A DNA stretch of 64,000 nucleotides from Trichobilharzia regenti (taxonomy: Eukaryota; Platyhelminthes; Trematoda; Strigeidida; Schistosomatidae). Below, in pieces: positions 11,530 to 22,349 of the stretch. The stretch covers positions 63,219,887-63,283,886 of the forward strand of contig OX235262.1 in assembly GCA_944472135.2 (NCBI GenBank), written 5' to 3'. Each line of letters opens with the position of its first letter. The first letter of the stretch is position 1. A model generated the notes under the pieces. The model saw only the letters and a list, made by a program, of their open reading frames with translations, searched no databases and was not told the DNA's origin. Position numbers and translations under genes: made by a program.

Positions 11530-12010
11530 GACATTCTAAAATATCGCCTTAATCGAGGAGTAGAGAGAACACTTCCTCCAGCTAAACTGGTACTCAGCTT
11601 CACAACTAAACCAGTACTCACAAGAGTCAAGGATAAATGACCAAAGATGGCCTCATCAATGTGTATCTATGCGTTCAACTGCTCATATGGAGCTAGTTAC
11701 ATCGACCGTACTCAGAGGGCTTTATCCATACGCGCTCGTGATCATGTACCTGTATGCTTGAGTAAAGGAGTAACCAAATGCGTAAGTAGTGCAGTCTTAG
11801 CCCACTTGGTAGATATTAGACAATCGATAAGAACTGACCAGGCGTTTTCAATTATTTATCCTGTTTTTGGCAATCTATCTAGAGGAGCTCGGCTAAGTCT
11901 TCTATCAGTAGGTGAAGCGGTTGTAATTAATACCAGAAGACCGACTCTTTGTACACAGAAGAAGTACGTTTAACCGCTGTGTTTGCCTTGGTCTACAGTA
12001 AGACTAACAA
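11530..12010 (+). pseudogene. GIY-YIG endonuclease-like remnant
   Basis: The frame at 11647-11973 encodes MCIYAFNCSYGASYIDRT, then an ARDHV, a LAHLVDIRQS and a LLSVGEAVVI block, ending CTQKKYV. The conserved YIGRT core reads YIDRT. In-frame homology continues upstream (AKLVLSFTTKPVLTRVKDK) across a TGA at 11638-11640, so the short ORF is the 3' part of a larger frame broken by that stop. A continued match after the stop codon (CCTTGGTCTACAG) suggests the original C-terminus ran further. Its 3' flank up to about 12680 carries a GTCTGAAGAAGAATTTATTG tail typical of retroelement ends in this window. Confidence 0.7.
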
Positions 12011-12408
12011 ATCCTCCATAAACATTAGCACTTTAAATTCCTATCACAGTTTTCTTTTCTTCTTCTATTCCTTTGTTTCATTGACAAACGTTCATTTCTT
12101 TGACTTTGTATGATTTCTTGACCTTTCCTATGGTTTCTATTACCTTAGATTTAAGTAATGCTTTCCCTACTTCTTATCGCATTTACAAAATCCTGTTCGT
12201 TCCACTTCAATAAATTCATTGTTAGTATTATCATTTGACAATCAATCACCAGTAATACTTTTAAGTTTACACCACGTCATTGCTATTATTTCACAATCAT
12301 TATTATTATTATCGTTATTTTCAACCTTGAACTTATGTCTAGTCCGCCCCATTTGTTAGTTTATTTTCTGTAGTATTCATATTGTCTCACACACCACTAA
12401 CTCTGGAA

Positions 12409-12412
<4 letters not shown>

Positions 12413-12461
<49 letters not shown>
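12413..12461. repeat. (AT)n microsatellite
   Basis: About 49 bp of uninterrupted AT dinucleotide repeat. Confidence 0.98.
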
Positions 12462-12463
<2 letters not shown>

Positions 12464-13039
12464 CTCATGTTCTCACTGACCATGCGTATTCAAAACTAAC
12501 TGACTGTTGTTCCATCCCACCTTATACTTGTACCACGATACATTTCTGATATGATTCTAATTATCCTTTACTGCCTATTCTATCTTTAAATTATAAGTGC
12601 AGAGTCTGAAGAAGAATTTATTGAAACCACAAATGTTCGCTCTAACTATTTTGTTCTGAATAAATTATGGGAATATTCAAGTTAACACATATGAACTGGA
12701 TTTATTTTGGTAGAATTAATGCAATCATAAACATATAGATTGGATAATACTGAAATACAAAGAAACTTCGTAAAAAAAAACAAATAAATTTAATATATGT
12801 TACTCATACAGGACTAAATAACAAGACTTTAACACACCTGGCCTAAACTCATAAGATAGTATGAACACTCCTCACCAGGATTAATACTCAACTATGATTT
12901 GCGATTTAAGCATATCCCACAAAAATTAACAGTATGTCAGTTAAATAAAAACTCTATTTGATACTACTTTACGAATAACCTACTCTAGCCGTCCAGGGGT
13001 TCACCTTAATGCCAAGAAAATGTTACCTTGATTGTCTAA

Positions 13040-13315
13040 TTCCATGTGTATTTATATGTTCACCTGCTCTCCAGCAGCCAGGTAAATAAGACGTCCTCAG
13101 AGAAACACATCCCGCCGCATCCGACAACACCTTTTCATTCGGCTAGCTGAGGGCAGCGTAAAGGTATCAGTTCATCGACATTGCAACATATTGTAGATAA
13201 CGACCACGCAGCATCTGACACATCGTTTAGTATAGTCTACAAAGTTCGTCAGTTCGCTGAAAGGGACACGAGTGCATTTGCTTTGTATGGCAGAAGCTTC
13301 GACAATACATGATAT
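13040..13315 (+). pseudogene. Badly decayed GIY-YIG remnant
   Basis: Translation gives MCIYMFTCSPAAR, then an IRRPQRNTSRRIRQH-like block and AFALYGRSF, matching the order MCI-x-F-x-CS, YIGRT, ISEHH and LLHTAEA in better copies. Several frameshifts and stops are present. Confidence 0.55.
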
Positions 13316-13329
13316 ATGTCATCAACTGT

Positions 13330-13955
13330 GAATTATAATCCTAAACACCAATATTATCGCAATATAGTATAGTTCTGCTCACTATCAAACTTTAATTCAT
13401 ATACAACTTTGAAAATGAAATCGTCGAAAAGAAAATTTTCTTTGCTGAACTCTTTGATTTTACGTCTCAGTGGGAATTATTAATTTAAAAATAATGATAA
13501 CAATAATGGAGAAAAGGTGGTTAAGAGAAAAGGGGAGGCAAGGAAACTTATAGAGGTAAAATAAAAGTAGGCTATGAAGGTAGATTTAAGATAACCACTA
13601 TCTTCTTCTGTATACATAGATCAATCTTCTTTAATTTGATTCTTTAGGCTTCAGCGAAGCCGAAAGCTTTTTTATTACGTTGCTTATTAATAAATATAAA
13701 GCATTTAGTCAACGTCAGCGTATGCTTACAGTTCAATAAATATATGAATTCATCAAATACTACTCTTTTACAGTTGTTGCTTGTTTAAAATTTACTATGG
13801 TAAAGAAATGTTTTCAATTATTGTATATCGCATACTCATATTTTTTTTTCATATTCAATTATCCATGATCATGACCTTCAGTCGGACATGATCACTAAAG
13901 TCTGATGCAAAAGTACGTACTCTTTACAATGTATTACAAAGTAGCTTAATTAGAA
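13330..13955. other. No recognisable feature
   Basis: AT-rich DNA with homopolymer runs; the short GGCTTCAGCGAAGCCGAAAG hairpin near 13650 is the only structure noticed. Confidence 0.4.
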
Positions 13956-13959
13956 GTGA

Positions 13960-14165
13960 ATTGGTGGATGGTGATTAGCAGTGGAATTCACGATGCGCAT
14001 TTCATCGAATTTGAGACCCGTCATCTGGATGTACCTGCATTCCACAGTGAGTGACGTTCCCACCTAGGCTGGAACCCAGTGCCCACAGTTTCAAACACCA
14101 AAGCGTTATCCACTAGACCACTTGGGCCACGAGAGCCACCTCTAGTGCAATGGGTCACATTAATT
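13960..14165 (-). mobile_element. tRNA-derived SINE with degenerate hammerhead (family D)
   Basis: Read on the - strand: a tRNA-like head (TGGCCCAAGTGGTCTAGTGG, B-box GGGTTCCAGCC), then a ribozyme-like 3' half at about 14040-13980. The core reads ATGACGG-stem-GAAA, so C3 is replaced by A and A9 by G; cleavage is not expected. The order hairpin-SINE matches the copy at 43490-43925. Confidence 0.75.
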
Positions 14166-14362
14166 ATTTATTTAAATTTTAGATTTTCCTGTCGATTGAG
14201 TGGGACGAAGTGCTCGTTCTCAGGTTGACATGTCCACCTCTTGTTCAGATGCTTCGACGATGTCTAGGCATATGGGCATCTGCAAAATAAGCCGACATAT
14301 CAACCTGAGACCGAGAACTTCGGTCCAATCAATCGATGGGAAAATCTAAAATTGAATTAATT
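14166..14362. repeat. Fold-back (MITE-like) element next to a SINE
   Basis: 14182-14234 is an imperfect reverse complement of 14293-14345 (TGTCGATTGAGTGGGACGAA versus TTCGGTCCAATCAATCGATG), with a loop of about 58 bp. A homologous hairpin at 43490-43720 is likewise joined to the same SINE family. Confidence 0.8.
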
Positions 14363-14555
14363 TAATTTTAATTTTTGATTACAGCTTGATTCCACACTGT
14401 ATTTTTGGGACAAGTGTGGAATTTTCAGCGTGGATATCGGTAGCCCAAAATTCGCAGGCCGACCATAGATATCAGGTGTGCGTCGGCGTGGGCTCGAACC
14501 TCGGACCATGTGCATGGTCGGCGGGAGTCCTAACCACTGTGCCACCGACGCACAG
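14363..14555 (-). mobile_element. tRNA-derived SINE (family A)
   Basis: On the - strand the head starts GCGTCGGTGGCACAGTGG and ends CCGACGC, so a perfect 7-bp acceptor-like stem (GCGTCGG/CCGACGC) is kept; the B-box is GGTTCGAGCCC. The body contains ACCTGATATCTATGGTCGGC and the 3' end TCAAGCTGTAATCAAAAA. Sisters: 18106-18307 (-) and 24724-24912 (+). Confidence 0.82.
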
Positions 14556-15084
14556 CAATAGCTTAATATTAAGTCTGCGGTTATACTCTTATCACAGTTA
14601 ATGCAATTTTGCTTTGATGTCTGTTCATGACTCAGGCATAATTGGACAAAGATTTCAAAAGCAAGATGTCTCCTTTTATACGTGTACCTTTGTTATTTTA
14701 ATTTTGATTCATTTCCCCTAAAGAAGTTTGGATCAGTTTGACGAACGAAACGTTGAGATTATTTACTTCAATTTCACTAAGATTTATATAAATATAATGC
14801 TTGATTTATGCCTGATTTTCTCTCGGTGCCCGATTTACGTAAAACTACTCGATCAAATCTTCACCACAGTCCGTACAAAAATGACCAGTTCTCTACCAGG
14901 AATGCTAAAAGATACTAATTAACAAATGACGAAGTTGTAAGATGGTTAAATGGTGAAATAATGATAATTTAGACTACTTAATAAAAAGATTTATTCTTGC
15001 AAAGTTTATGAACTGCACAGATAGTCAGATGAAAGATTTAAGTCATGAAAATTTCTTTTGAACAACCAAGTTTAACTTGTTTAT

Positions 15085-15310
15085 AGTGAGTTCCAAAAGC
15101 TTGTACTGTATGTAGAAAATGCATTCGTAAATTAGAGGTATGATATAAGGTCTGTATACACATCGACTTGATGCTCAACATCGAACTAAAATAAGTACCA
15201 ATCACCTAGCCATGGTGATAAGTAATTCTTCCAGCTGTACAATTAATGTGACATTTTGCAAGAGTAGTACTTAGATGAGCATATGTACATGAAGACGATG
15301 AATTCAGGTA
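15085..15310 (-). pseudogene. Possible GIY-YIG remnant
   Basis: CTGTATGTAGAAAATGCATTC at about 15105, and the following bases, resemble the reverse strand of the LLHTAEA and VRLR coding region at 4755-4800. The similarity is patchy and no frame survives. Confidence 0.4.
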
Positions 15311-15454
15311 TCGCATTTTTGTTTCGGTAACTCAAAATTAAAACTCATACAAGAGATAACACCATTCTCATGCTTTTTTCCCAAAGTATTTCTCGCATAC
15401 ACTGATATAATATCGGTCTCTCCCAAGAAGTGTAGTTCCAACAAGTTCATTTGT

Positions 15455-16144
15455 TCATAGGGAATAATAAAAAGACAGTTGCAGGGAAGAAAATTTTCTT
15501 CTCGACGAAGCTATCATCAACTAGGCTGTATATTCGTGTATTTATATAAATGGGTGAGAAAATCCCAGAACAATTTTCCGCTAGGGGTCAAAAGAAATGC
15601 ATCCAACCCTTGCCCCTGCCATAGCCATCATAAACAGGTAATTCTCTTAATAGTGACTATCCCATTGCCTTTCTTATCCAAACTTTCTGTTTATTCATGT
15701 TATTTTTAAGTCTTCTTAATCCCTACTTACATTACCATATTTTCATATCTAAACTTCCTGTCTTTTTCTTCAATTTATTATTTCTACATACTTAATCCCC
15801 AATCGCACAAACAATTATTCGTCACATTAGTTATGATCCCACTAGATATTTTATCCAAACATTCTGTCTATTTTTTATTTCTACACTTCTAACCTGTAAT
15901 TGCACAATATGTCAATCTTCTCAGTAATTATGATGCTACTTTGTTTGAGTTTTATCCGTCCCCCTGTTTATTATGGTATTTTAATTCCTAATTGTAATTT
16001 TATTTACTTGAACCTTGACCGGAAATTATTCTGGAAGTTTCCCACCCACTTATTATAAATACACGAATATACAGCCCAGTTGAGGGTAGCTTCGTTGAGG
16101 AGAAAATTTTCTTCTCTGCAACTGTCTTTTTATTATTCCCTAGT
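15455..16144. mobile_element. Non-autonomous DNA transposon with 87-bp TIRs
   Basis: Terminal inverted repeats of about 87 bp start TAGGGAATAATAAAAAGACA on each end (15458-15546 versus 16142-16054, imperfect). A 9-bp direct repeat TTCATTTGT flanks the element (15446-15454 and 16145-16153), as expected for a target-site duplication. The interior has no transposase. Nine-base duplications with TIRs fit Mutator-like or Merlin-like families, both known from schistosomes. The family is not proven. Confidence 0.8.
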
Positions 16145-18105
16145 TTCATTTGTAATTATCAACAGGCTGAAGCAAGGTATTTAGTAAAAGATTTAGCGGT
16201 AAAATTAATTTTAACTCTAAAATACACGTTTAGAATCACGGTATATTCTGTCTGAGTAAATAATTGATCAAACATTTTTTTTTAACCAAATATATCTTCA
16301 GTGGATAATCGCACTGAACATTTCTAACAAGCTGAGATCAAAACTCTGTTTGTATGAATCAAACAGGACAAACGGTCACACACGCTACTTCAAAGATTCA
16401 ATTTATTCAGATATACTTACATTAACTTAATATGCACACTTTGGATGTAATATTGCTTAATTCAATCGATCAGTGTTTATTTGACATAATTTAGGGTGAT
16501 AGAGAATTAATAACTGACAAATTACAGCTCAGAGAAGTGACCTTGGACGAACCGGTCAATTCGTTGGCTTGTTAAAATGGATGCTATGAACGAATTCCGT
16601 TACTGATTTCACCTTGACTTGATTTCCGAGTTTTATATGGATATTGGTTTAATAGCAAGGGATAAAAAATATACATGTGAAGGGAATGTGATACTTTAAA
16701 AGTATTGTCAAGCGATTGGCAGTTAAACGTTCAAAGATAGTATTTATCATTCCACGAAGTCTGTAATTGTCAATAGGTTGTTTACTCTTTTAGGAGCTTT
16801 CTTCTCAAAATGTGAACTGTCGTTAACCAAAATATTGTGTATATGCCATGTTTAGCTTCTATAACGTTCAGCGTTTCCTACTGCTGAAGAAACTGAGAAC
16901 ATGTTGGTGGTGACAGTGAAGTAATGTCAAAATCGTCGTGATAGTGCTTCAGTAAGGATGAATCGGATTACTTCTGCACTTTGAGGGGTTGGTATTGTTG
17001 TATACACTGATGAAATTGTTCTTATCAAGCTCAAAAACAATAGGAGTAGACAACAAGGAAATGAAGTCTAAGTACCGAAATTTTATGATTCAACACTGGA
17101 AAAAGGCTTTATAGAAAAGATCCAAAACAGAAAAGCCAGTATTTTGCTACCAATGATACACCTCTTGGTGATCTCAGGAGCAGTTATTCACACAGACGAG
17201 TGAAAAGGATATCATCAATCATCTTTATTGGGTTATATGCACCATAAAGTGAATCATTCTTCAGATCTAGTTGACCCAGTAACTAGCACCAATACTAATC
17301 CTAAAGAAGGATTTGAGACGCATCTGAAAAAAGATTAGGGTGATCAATGTTCTGTTCAGGTTAATCTTTGTTCTTCTCGTTAGTTGGTTGAAGAGAAATT
17401 CTTGGCTTTTGTTGATATGTTGGTTCCTAGTACGGACGTTACGACGGTGTTTGAAGATTAAAATTGATGTTATCTGGTGGATAGTGACTAGCAGAGTACC
17501 TGGTTCACGTCTCGGTGAAAACATCATCGCAGAAACCGATAGATATATTCTTCTGTATACCTTGCCAAATCTCCACGAATCATGCACAGCCTAAATATAT
17601 CTAAAAGACAGTTTGAGCGATAGAGTCTGTGGTACCACTGAACAATAATAACTTATATCAAAAATACAAAACTGCCTCAACAATACCGTCCGGCAGTTAT
17701 ACTGTCTAAAATCTCTAAAATATGGAAATACTTTACAACAGAATGAACTGACTGAATATAACTATAAATTATCTGAATTTCAATAAAAATATTTCTAACA
17801 AGTTGGGATCGAAACTCTATCTGAAAGAGTCGGACAGAACAAACACTTTCTGGAAGACGATTCAAGGGCAAGTAGTCACTCCATGGCGTGATCTTGACTT
17901 CAATTGACCAGAATTTCAGTCTCACAACAGCACATTATTAACAACGCCATACAGTAGCAAGCAGAATTGTTGAAATGGGTATCAACCGGACACGAAGACT
18001 AACATTATGGATTAAGTCAAAAGGGGATATTTAAACTCTAGAACAGTGACATACAGCTTACAGGGGACAAAGATAATAATTACAGAGTGAACTGAAATAT
18101 CCAAA
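16145..18105. other. No gene recognised; one dispersed repeat pair
   Basis: The only structure found is a short repeat, CTAACAAGCTGAGATC at 16325 and a similar copy at 17786, each followed by 60-80 bp of weak similarity. The overlapping open frames on both strands at 17267-17594 show no family features. Confidence 0.4.
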
Positions 18106-18307
18106 TATTTTTTTAATTTTTTTTATTTTGATTACAGCTTGATTTCACACCGTATTTTTCGGTACGAGTATAAAATTTTCAGCATGTGATATCGGTAGCC
18201 CAAATTTTGCAGCCCGACCATAGATATCAGGTGTGCGTCGGTAGAGGGTCGAACTCCAGACCATGTGCATGGTCGGCGAGAGTCCTGACCACTGTGCCAC
18301 CAACGGT
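18106..18307 (-). mobile_element. tRNA-derived SINE (family A)
   Basis: Same structure as 14363-14555: 3' end GATTACAGCTTGATTTCACA on the left, and tRNA-like head ending with the complement of GTTGGTGGCACAGTGGTCAG on the right. The acceptor-like stem is eroded. Confidence 0.8.
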
Positions 18308-18528
18308 TTTTGTAAATGGATTGTTCATGGAGTTATTTTAAGATCGATTATTCTACTACACCTTTAATATAACATCCATTGTTTATATTTTTCGATGTAA
18401 ATTTGTAAATTATATGTGTGTATATATGGGCGTCTTAGTTTGAAGTTGAAGACTGGATTTGCACCTACGGATGTGCAAATGGATTACTGATGACTGTTGA
18501 ATCTAAGGTATTCTAGATAGGTGTCTGT

Positions 18529-19512
18529 GTGGTGGTGGTGGGGGGGGGGAATACACACAAATTAAACTTCTGTGTCTTAGTCAGGCGAACAACTACAGGA
18601 GAATTAGAAACTCAAGTTTATAGGAAATCAACTCACACAGACCAAATACTGAATTACAACAGCAACAACCCAATAGCACACAAAAGGAACTGCATACAAA
18701 CACTATTCAAGAGAGCAAGGACTCACTGCAGCACTCCCACCTTAAGAAAAATTGAAGAAAAGTATCTCATGGACGTCTTCCAAAAGAATGGATATCCCCG
18801 GAATTTCATCAAGAGACATATACCCCCAAGCCAACCTACCAAAACAAAAGCCACCAAGGAAAACACAAAGAAAATCGCCTTACCATATATAAAGGATATC
18901 TCAGAAATCACTAAAAGACTCTTCAAACCTTTAGGAATTGACGTCGTACACAAACCAACAAAGTCGCTGCACTCAATTCTATGTCAACCAAAAGACTCAA
19001 CAGCAAAAGAAGACAAAACCAACATCATCTACAAAATAAACTGTAACAACTGTGAAAAACACTACATTGGCCAAAGTGGACGTCCCCTTCGTCTTCGTAT
19101 CCACGAACATAAGCTAGCCGTCAAAAGACATGATATACACTCCCTCATTTCACTACACACAGACAACCACGGACATCAATTCGACTGGGACAACGTTCAA
19201 ATATTAGACAAAGGAAATAACAAGAATGCTAGAGAATTTTTAGAAGCTTGGCATTCCAGTGAATCATCAATCAATAGACAACTCGAGATAGACAAAATTT
19301 ATCAACCAATAAGAAAGAAACTTCACACACAATTGGCCAAAGTTCAAGTCACAGAAACAATCAGTTCCAACACAAGTAACCTAGAAGGTGTGAAAACATA
19401 CATAAACAACCAATCACGTCCAAGGTCACCAGGAGGAATGATTAATAAACCCGTGGAGAAACCTAAAAGCTCACTTCAATTTGAAGTATGCGCTGAAGAT
19501 GTCACCCAGTAA
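18529..19512 (+). pseudogene. Penelope-like element: end of RT plus GIY-YIG endonuclease
   Basis: A 327-residue frame that begins within a G-rich microsatellite, so the start is artificial and the element is 5'-truncated. Residues about 20-45 (TTTGELETQVYRKSTHTDQ) match the end of a Penelope-like reverse transcriptase. A linker with KPLGIDVVHKPTKSL follows. The GIY-YIG endonuclease spans about residues 165-250: IIYKI, HYIGQSGRPLRLRIHEHK, HSLISLHTDNHGHQFDW and FLEAWHSSESSINR. All hallmark residues of this nuclease family look present, but without the RT core it cannot mobilise itself. The frame ends ALSO near the RTE-split 209-bp duplication described separately. Confidence 0.88.
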
Positions 19513-20512
19513 GGTGATGAAAGCTTCGCAAACTGAGTATCCAGCTCAGAGAACAAAACCACATCAAAAGTAACAGTCTGTCTGGATTCGACATAGAACT
19601 TGGCACCGAAGTGCACCAGTTCCAATTGCCACGTTCCAAATAGCACACAGAGGTAGACAAGAAGATGAGTGAAGGGAATCAATACAGTCTGACAAGTATA
19701 AGAGCGAAACAGAATGGGTAATGGTAGAAAGGAATATGAAAGATTACAGAGACTGAATACATATGCGCTGGCCATTGACAACGATTTTGAGCCATGTCAC
19801 CTATTGTCTCCAGACATTGATTCCTAGAGTCCTGAGGGCCCCAACCCGGGAGTCTGCATCTCCCTACCTGACTCAGTTTAACTGTCAAGGATTTCATGGA
19901 TTGATGAGGCCATGTTTTTGTTTGGCTACCACTGGCTCTTTTCCAACCTGCACCTATATCAGCTAGCAATGCCCGTCGGGGGAGGCGATGGTTAAGCATG
20001 CGCAGCACGTGACCCAGCCATCTCAATCTATGTAACTTTATAGCCTCGTCGATTGATTTTCCCTCTTCGCCCAACACTCTACGCCTGACGTCAACATTAC
20101 TTACCTTGTGAAACCACCTAACGTGAGACATAGATCGCAGACATCTATGATCGAAAGCAGTCAACCTTTTCATGTCTTCAACTCGTATTGGCCATGTTTC
20201 AGAGCCATAGAGAAGGACGGAGCGAACTGTTGAGCAGTACATACGTCCCTTGGTTGATAGCCGGATGTCACGCCTACGCCAGAGATGGTGTAAGTCAGCG
20301 AAGTCAGTTCCAACACAAGTAACCTAGAAGGTGTGAAAACATACATAAACAACCAATCACGTTCAAGGTCACCAGGAGGAATGATTAATAAACTCGTGGA
20401 GAAACCTAAAAGCTCACTTCAATTTGAAGTATGCGCTGAAGATGTCACCCAGTAAGGTGATGAAAGCTTCGCAAACTAACTATCCAGCTCAGAGAACAAA
20501 ACCACATCAAAA
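19361..20512. repeat. 209-bp direct repeat flanking an RTE insertion
   Basis: 19361-19569 and 20304-20512 are direct copies of the Penelope-like 3' region, both 209 bp and differing at only about four positions (for example 19410 C versus 20353 T). Exactly between them lies a - strand, 5'-truncated RTE fragment. The second copy continues into further sequence (CTTCTGTGTTTTTCAC). This is the layout of a long target-site duplication. Confidence 0.88.
19570..20303 (-). mobile_element. RTE-clade LINE (type b), 5'-truncated insertion
   Basis: The - strand frame 20242-19679 encodes the RTE C-terminal domain: [45 protein letters not shown] and RRALLADIGAGW. The 3' end is at 19570 with a tail complementary to CTGTCTGGATTCGACATAG, and the 5' truncation is at about 20303. 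It is inserted into a Penelope-like element. Its sister copy at 59546-60600 is better preserved. Confidence 0.88.
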
Positions 20513-20876
20513 CTTCTGTGTTTTTCACTCTTCATGAGGACAGATTATGCCTTAATGACCAAAAAATCATTCAGAGATGAATGGCTACTCTCTTTACCAT
20601 CTAATTGTTATAATTACATTAACTTACGTCACTTTTCATGTGTTTTAAACTCTGCCTTCTAATATGAATGTAAACAAACCTTATAGATGTATAAAACTTT
20701 TTAACATCTGCTATTTCATAGCACTACAAATGGTTAGTTAGTAGTTAATGTCCTACTTACTTAAATAAGTAATATATAATCTTTAAGTATTGGTTTGTTG
20801 TAGGGATTTTGTTTGATTGCATGGAGGATTTAATCATGAGCTGACATCAGTTAGAGAACCACTGGAAAACCTGGGA

Positions 20877-20921
20877 GTACTGGACAGCTGTTTCGTCCTA
20901 GTTTGGACTCCTCAGCAGTAC
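20877..20921 (-). ncRNA. Hammerhead ribozyme (left SINE arm)
   Basis: Mirror of the ribozyme at 21095-21140: stem I GTACTG/CAGTAC, core CTGAGGA, stem II GTCC/GGAC, GAAA, and a GTC cleavage triplet. One C is missing from loop II (GTCC-AAACTA-GGAC). The core is intact, so self-cleavage is expected between the bases paired to 20883 and 20882. Confidence 0.85.
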
Positions 20922-21094
20922 GCACCCACCGGGATTCGAACCCAGGACCTTCTGGTTACAAGGCGAGCTCGTAGACCATTGAGCCACTGGCAGAAGTTAG
21001 AATTCAAGGACCATTGGATCGGGTCCCAGTGGCTCAATGGTCTACGAGCTCGCCTTGTAACCAGAAGGTCCTGGGTTCGAATCCCGGTGGGTGC

Positions 21095-21140
21095 GTACTG
21101 CTGAGGAGTCCCAAACTAGGACGAAACAGCTGTCCAGTAC
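21095..21140 (+). ncRNA. Hammerhead ribozyme (right SINE arm)
   Basis: Stem I pairs GTACTG 21095-21100 with CAGTAC 21135-21140. The catalytic core is C3 U4 G5 A6 G7 G8 A9 (21101-21107), stem II is GTCC 21108-21111 with GGAC 21119-21122, and GAAA is at 21123-21126. Stem III is a short ACA/TGT hairpin and the cleavage triplet GTC ends at 21134. All residues known to be essential in hammerheads are present. The arrangement is that of the schistosome S-alpha SINE ribozymes. In vivo such RNAs release unit-length transcripts. Activity is inferred from sequence only. Confidence 0.9.
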
Positions 21141-21539
21141 TCCCAGGTTTTCCAGTGGTTCTCTAACTGATGTCAGCTCATGATTAAATCCTCCATGTAA
21201 TATATAATCTCAAACATTCCTTTAGACAAAAATAGCAAGAGAGCGTCTGGCATTTTTGCATAAACCTATGCTTCCAACCTCTGTGATATTTCTGAAAATA
21301 TTATCATGTATATCACATGTGAATTGATGTCCTTTCCATGTGACAAATAACATATACTCACACACACACACATACAGACATGCACAATGATAATTTGATA
21401 TTAGTCATTACAAATATATGATGATGCTCATGTATTTCTACCGGTACAAATATCTCTCGACAAGTGACCTTCAAATGAACTGACTTCAATTTATGTTAAA
21501 AAAAATTTGACTATATATTTTGATGATTAATAAAAATCC

Positions 21540-21850
21540 GAATAATTCTGCTGAAGAAGCTGTGAATTACACAGTGAGACGTCCAGAGAAATCTTGTTTT
21601 GATTTTTTCTTAAACACGCTAGTATTATTTTAAATTATTGGTAGTGAAACAATCTGATTTGAAGCTCAAATTATTCCAGGAAATTCGTAGCATCGACGGT
21701 GTGGAAACTTATAATTGTCATACCTTTATATGTTTATTATTGTGAACCATGTGAGTTGTAAAGTGATTGTAAAGCAACTACGAAATGATATCTGTCATCG
21801 GGCGAAATTTGTCTTTTAAATGCCATATTCAAATTTAGCAAAGGGACTGG
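21540..21850 (+). mobile_element. Retroelement 3'-tail remnant
   Basis: TTGTAAAGTGATTGTAAAGC at about 21751 and the next 90 bp match 39610-39690, which lies downstream of the GIY-YIG remnant at 39.2 kb. A GCTGAAGAAGCTGTG motif at about 21550 resembles retroelement ends here. No coding sequence remains. Confidence 0.5.
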
Positions 21851-22145
21851 TTGCTTTAATTTGAAAAATATTCAGTAGTCAATAGGCATTTAACCACTTA
21901 CACTTATAACTTAACTGACTATTGACTATTTTAAAAGATTTTTCAAATAAAAACATTAAATTAAAATACTTAATAAAGTTTCAAATGAAATAATAATTAT
22001 CATGTATTAATTTCACTTATGTATAAACAAATAAAGGTCATTTACCCACTACCACCCACTCATTAACTTTTGTTCAATGTGCCAATCAAATTTCAACATG
22101 ATATACACTTTAGTTATGTAGTAAAAAAAAATAATAAAATTAGCG

Positions 22146-22157
22146 CTATATATAAAG
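22146..22157 (+). promoter_or_regulatory. TATA box of the acyltransferase gene
   Basis: CTATATATAAAG lies about 195 bp upstream of the chosen ATG (22350). A TTCAGTTC initiator-like motif lies about 25-30 bp downstream (around 22175). The 5' UTR would contain an (AT)n run at 22279-22300. Confidence 0.5.
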
Positions 22158-22349
22158 TAGTTTGGTGCAATTGTTCAGTTCATACAAACGATGCACTGGA
22201 GTGATTAGACATTTTTATTCTATTGTCATTGTGTTTAACATAAGCATACTACAAAGATATTGTACTTAAATTATAAACATATATATATATATATATATTC
22301 ATTTCACTACAACGACAAGAAAAGACATAATAACAAGCAACTAAACACA

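Larger units (their letters stand above)
20819..21200. mobile_element. Head-to-head pair of hammerhead SINEs (family C)
   Basis: 20819-20992 and 21027-21200 are near-perfect reverse complements (174 bp) with a 34-bp spacer. Each arm is a tRNA-like SINE: an A-box-like TGGCTCAATGG (21030-21040), a B-box GGTTCGAATCC (21074-21084), then a hammerhead ribozyme and a 3' tail ending in a TCATGATTAAATCCTCCATG block. The heads face each other. Anticodon-loop bases CTTGTAA recall tRNA-Thr(TGT). A third copy is at 48005-48178. Confidence 0.92.

Noticed and set aside
17267..17594. Overlapping open frames on both strands (106 and 84 codons)
   Set aside because: Both strands open over the same DNA, no motif, and no nearby gene model to join.
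21027..21092. Possible functional tRNA-Thr gene
   Set aside because: The B-box and CTTGTAA loop are tRNA-like, but the acceptor stem does not pair well and the sequence continues into a ribozyme tail present in other copies, so it is a SINE.
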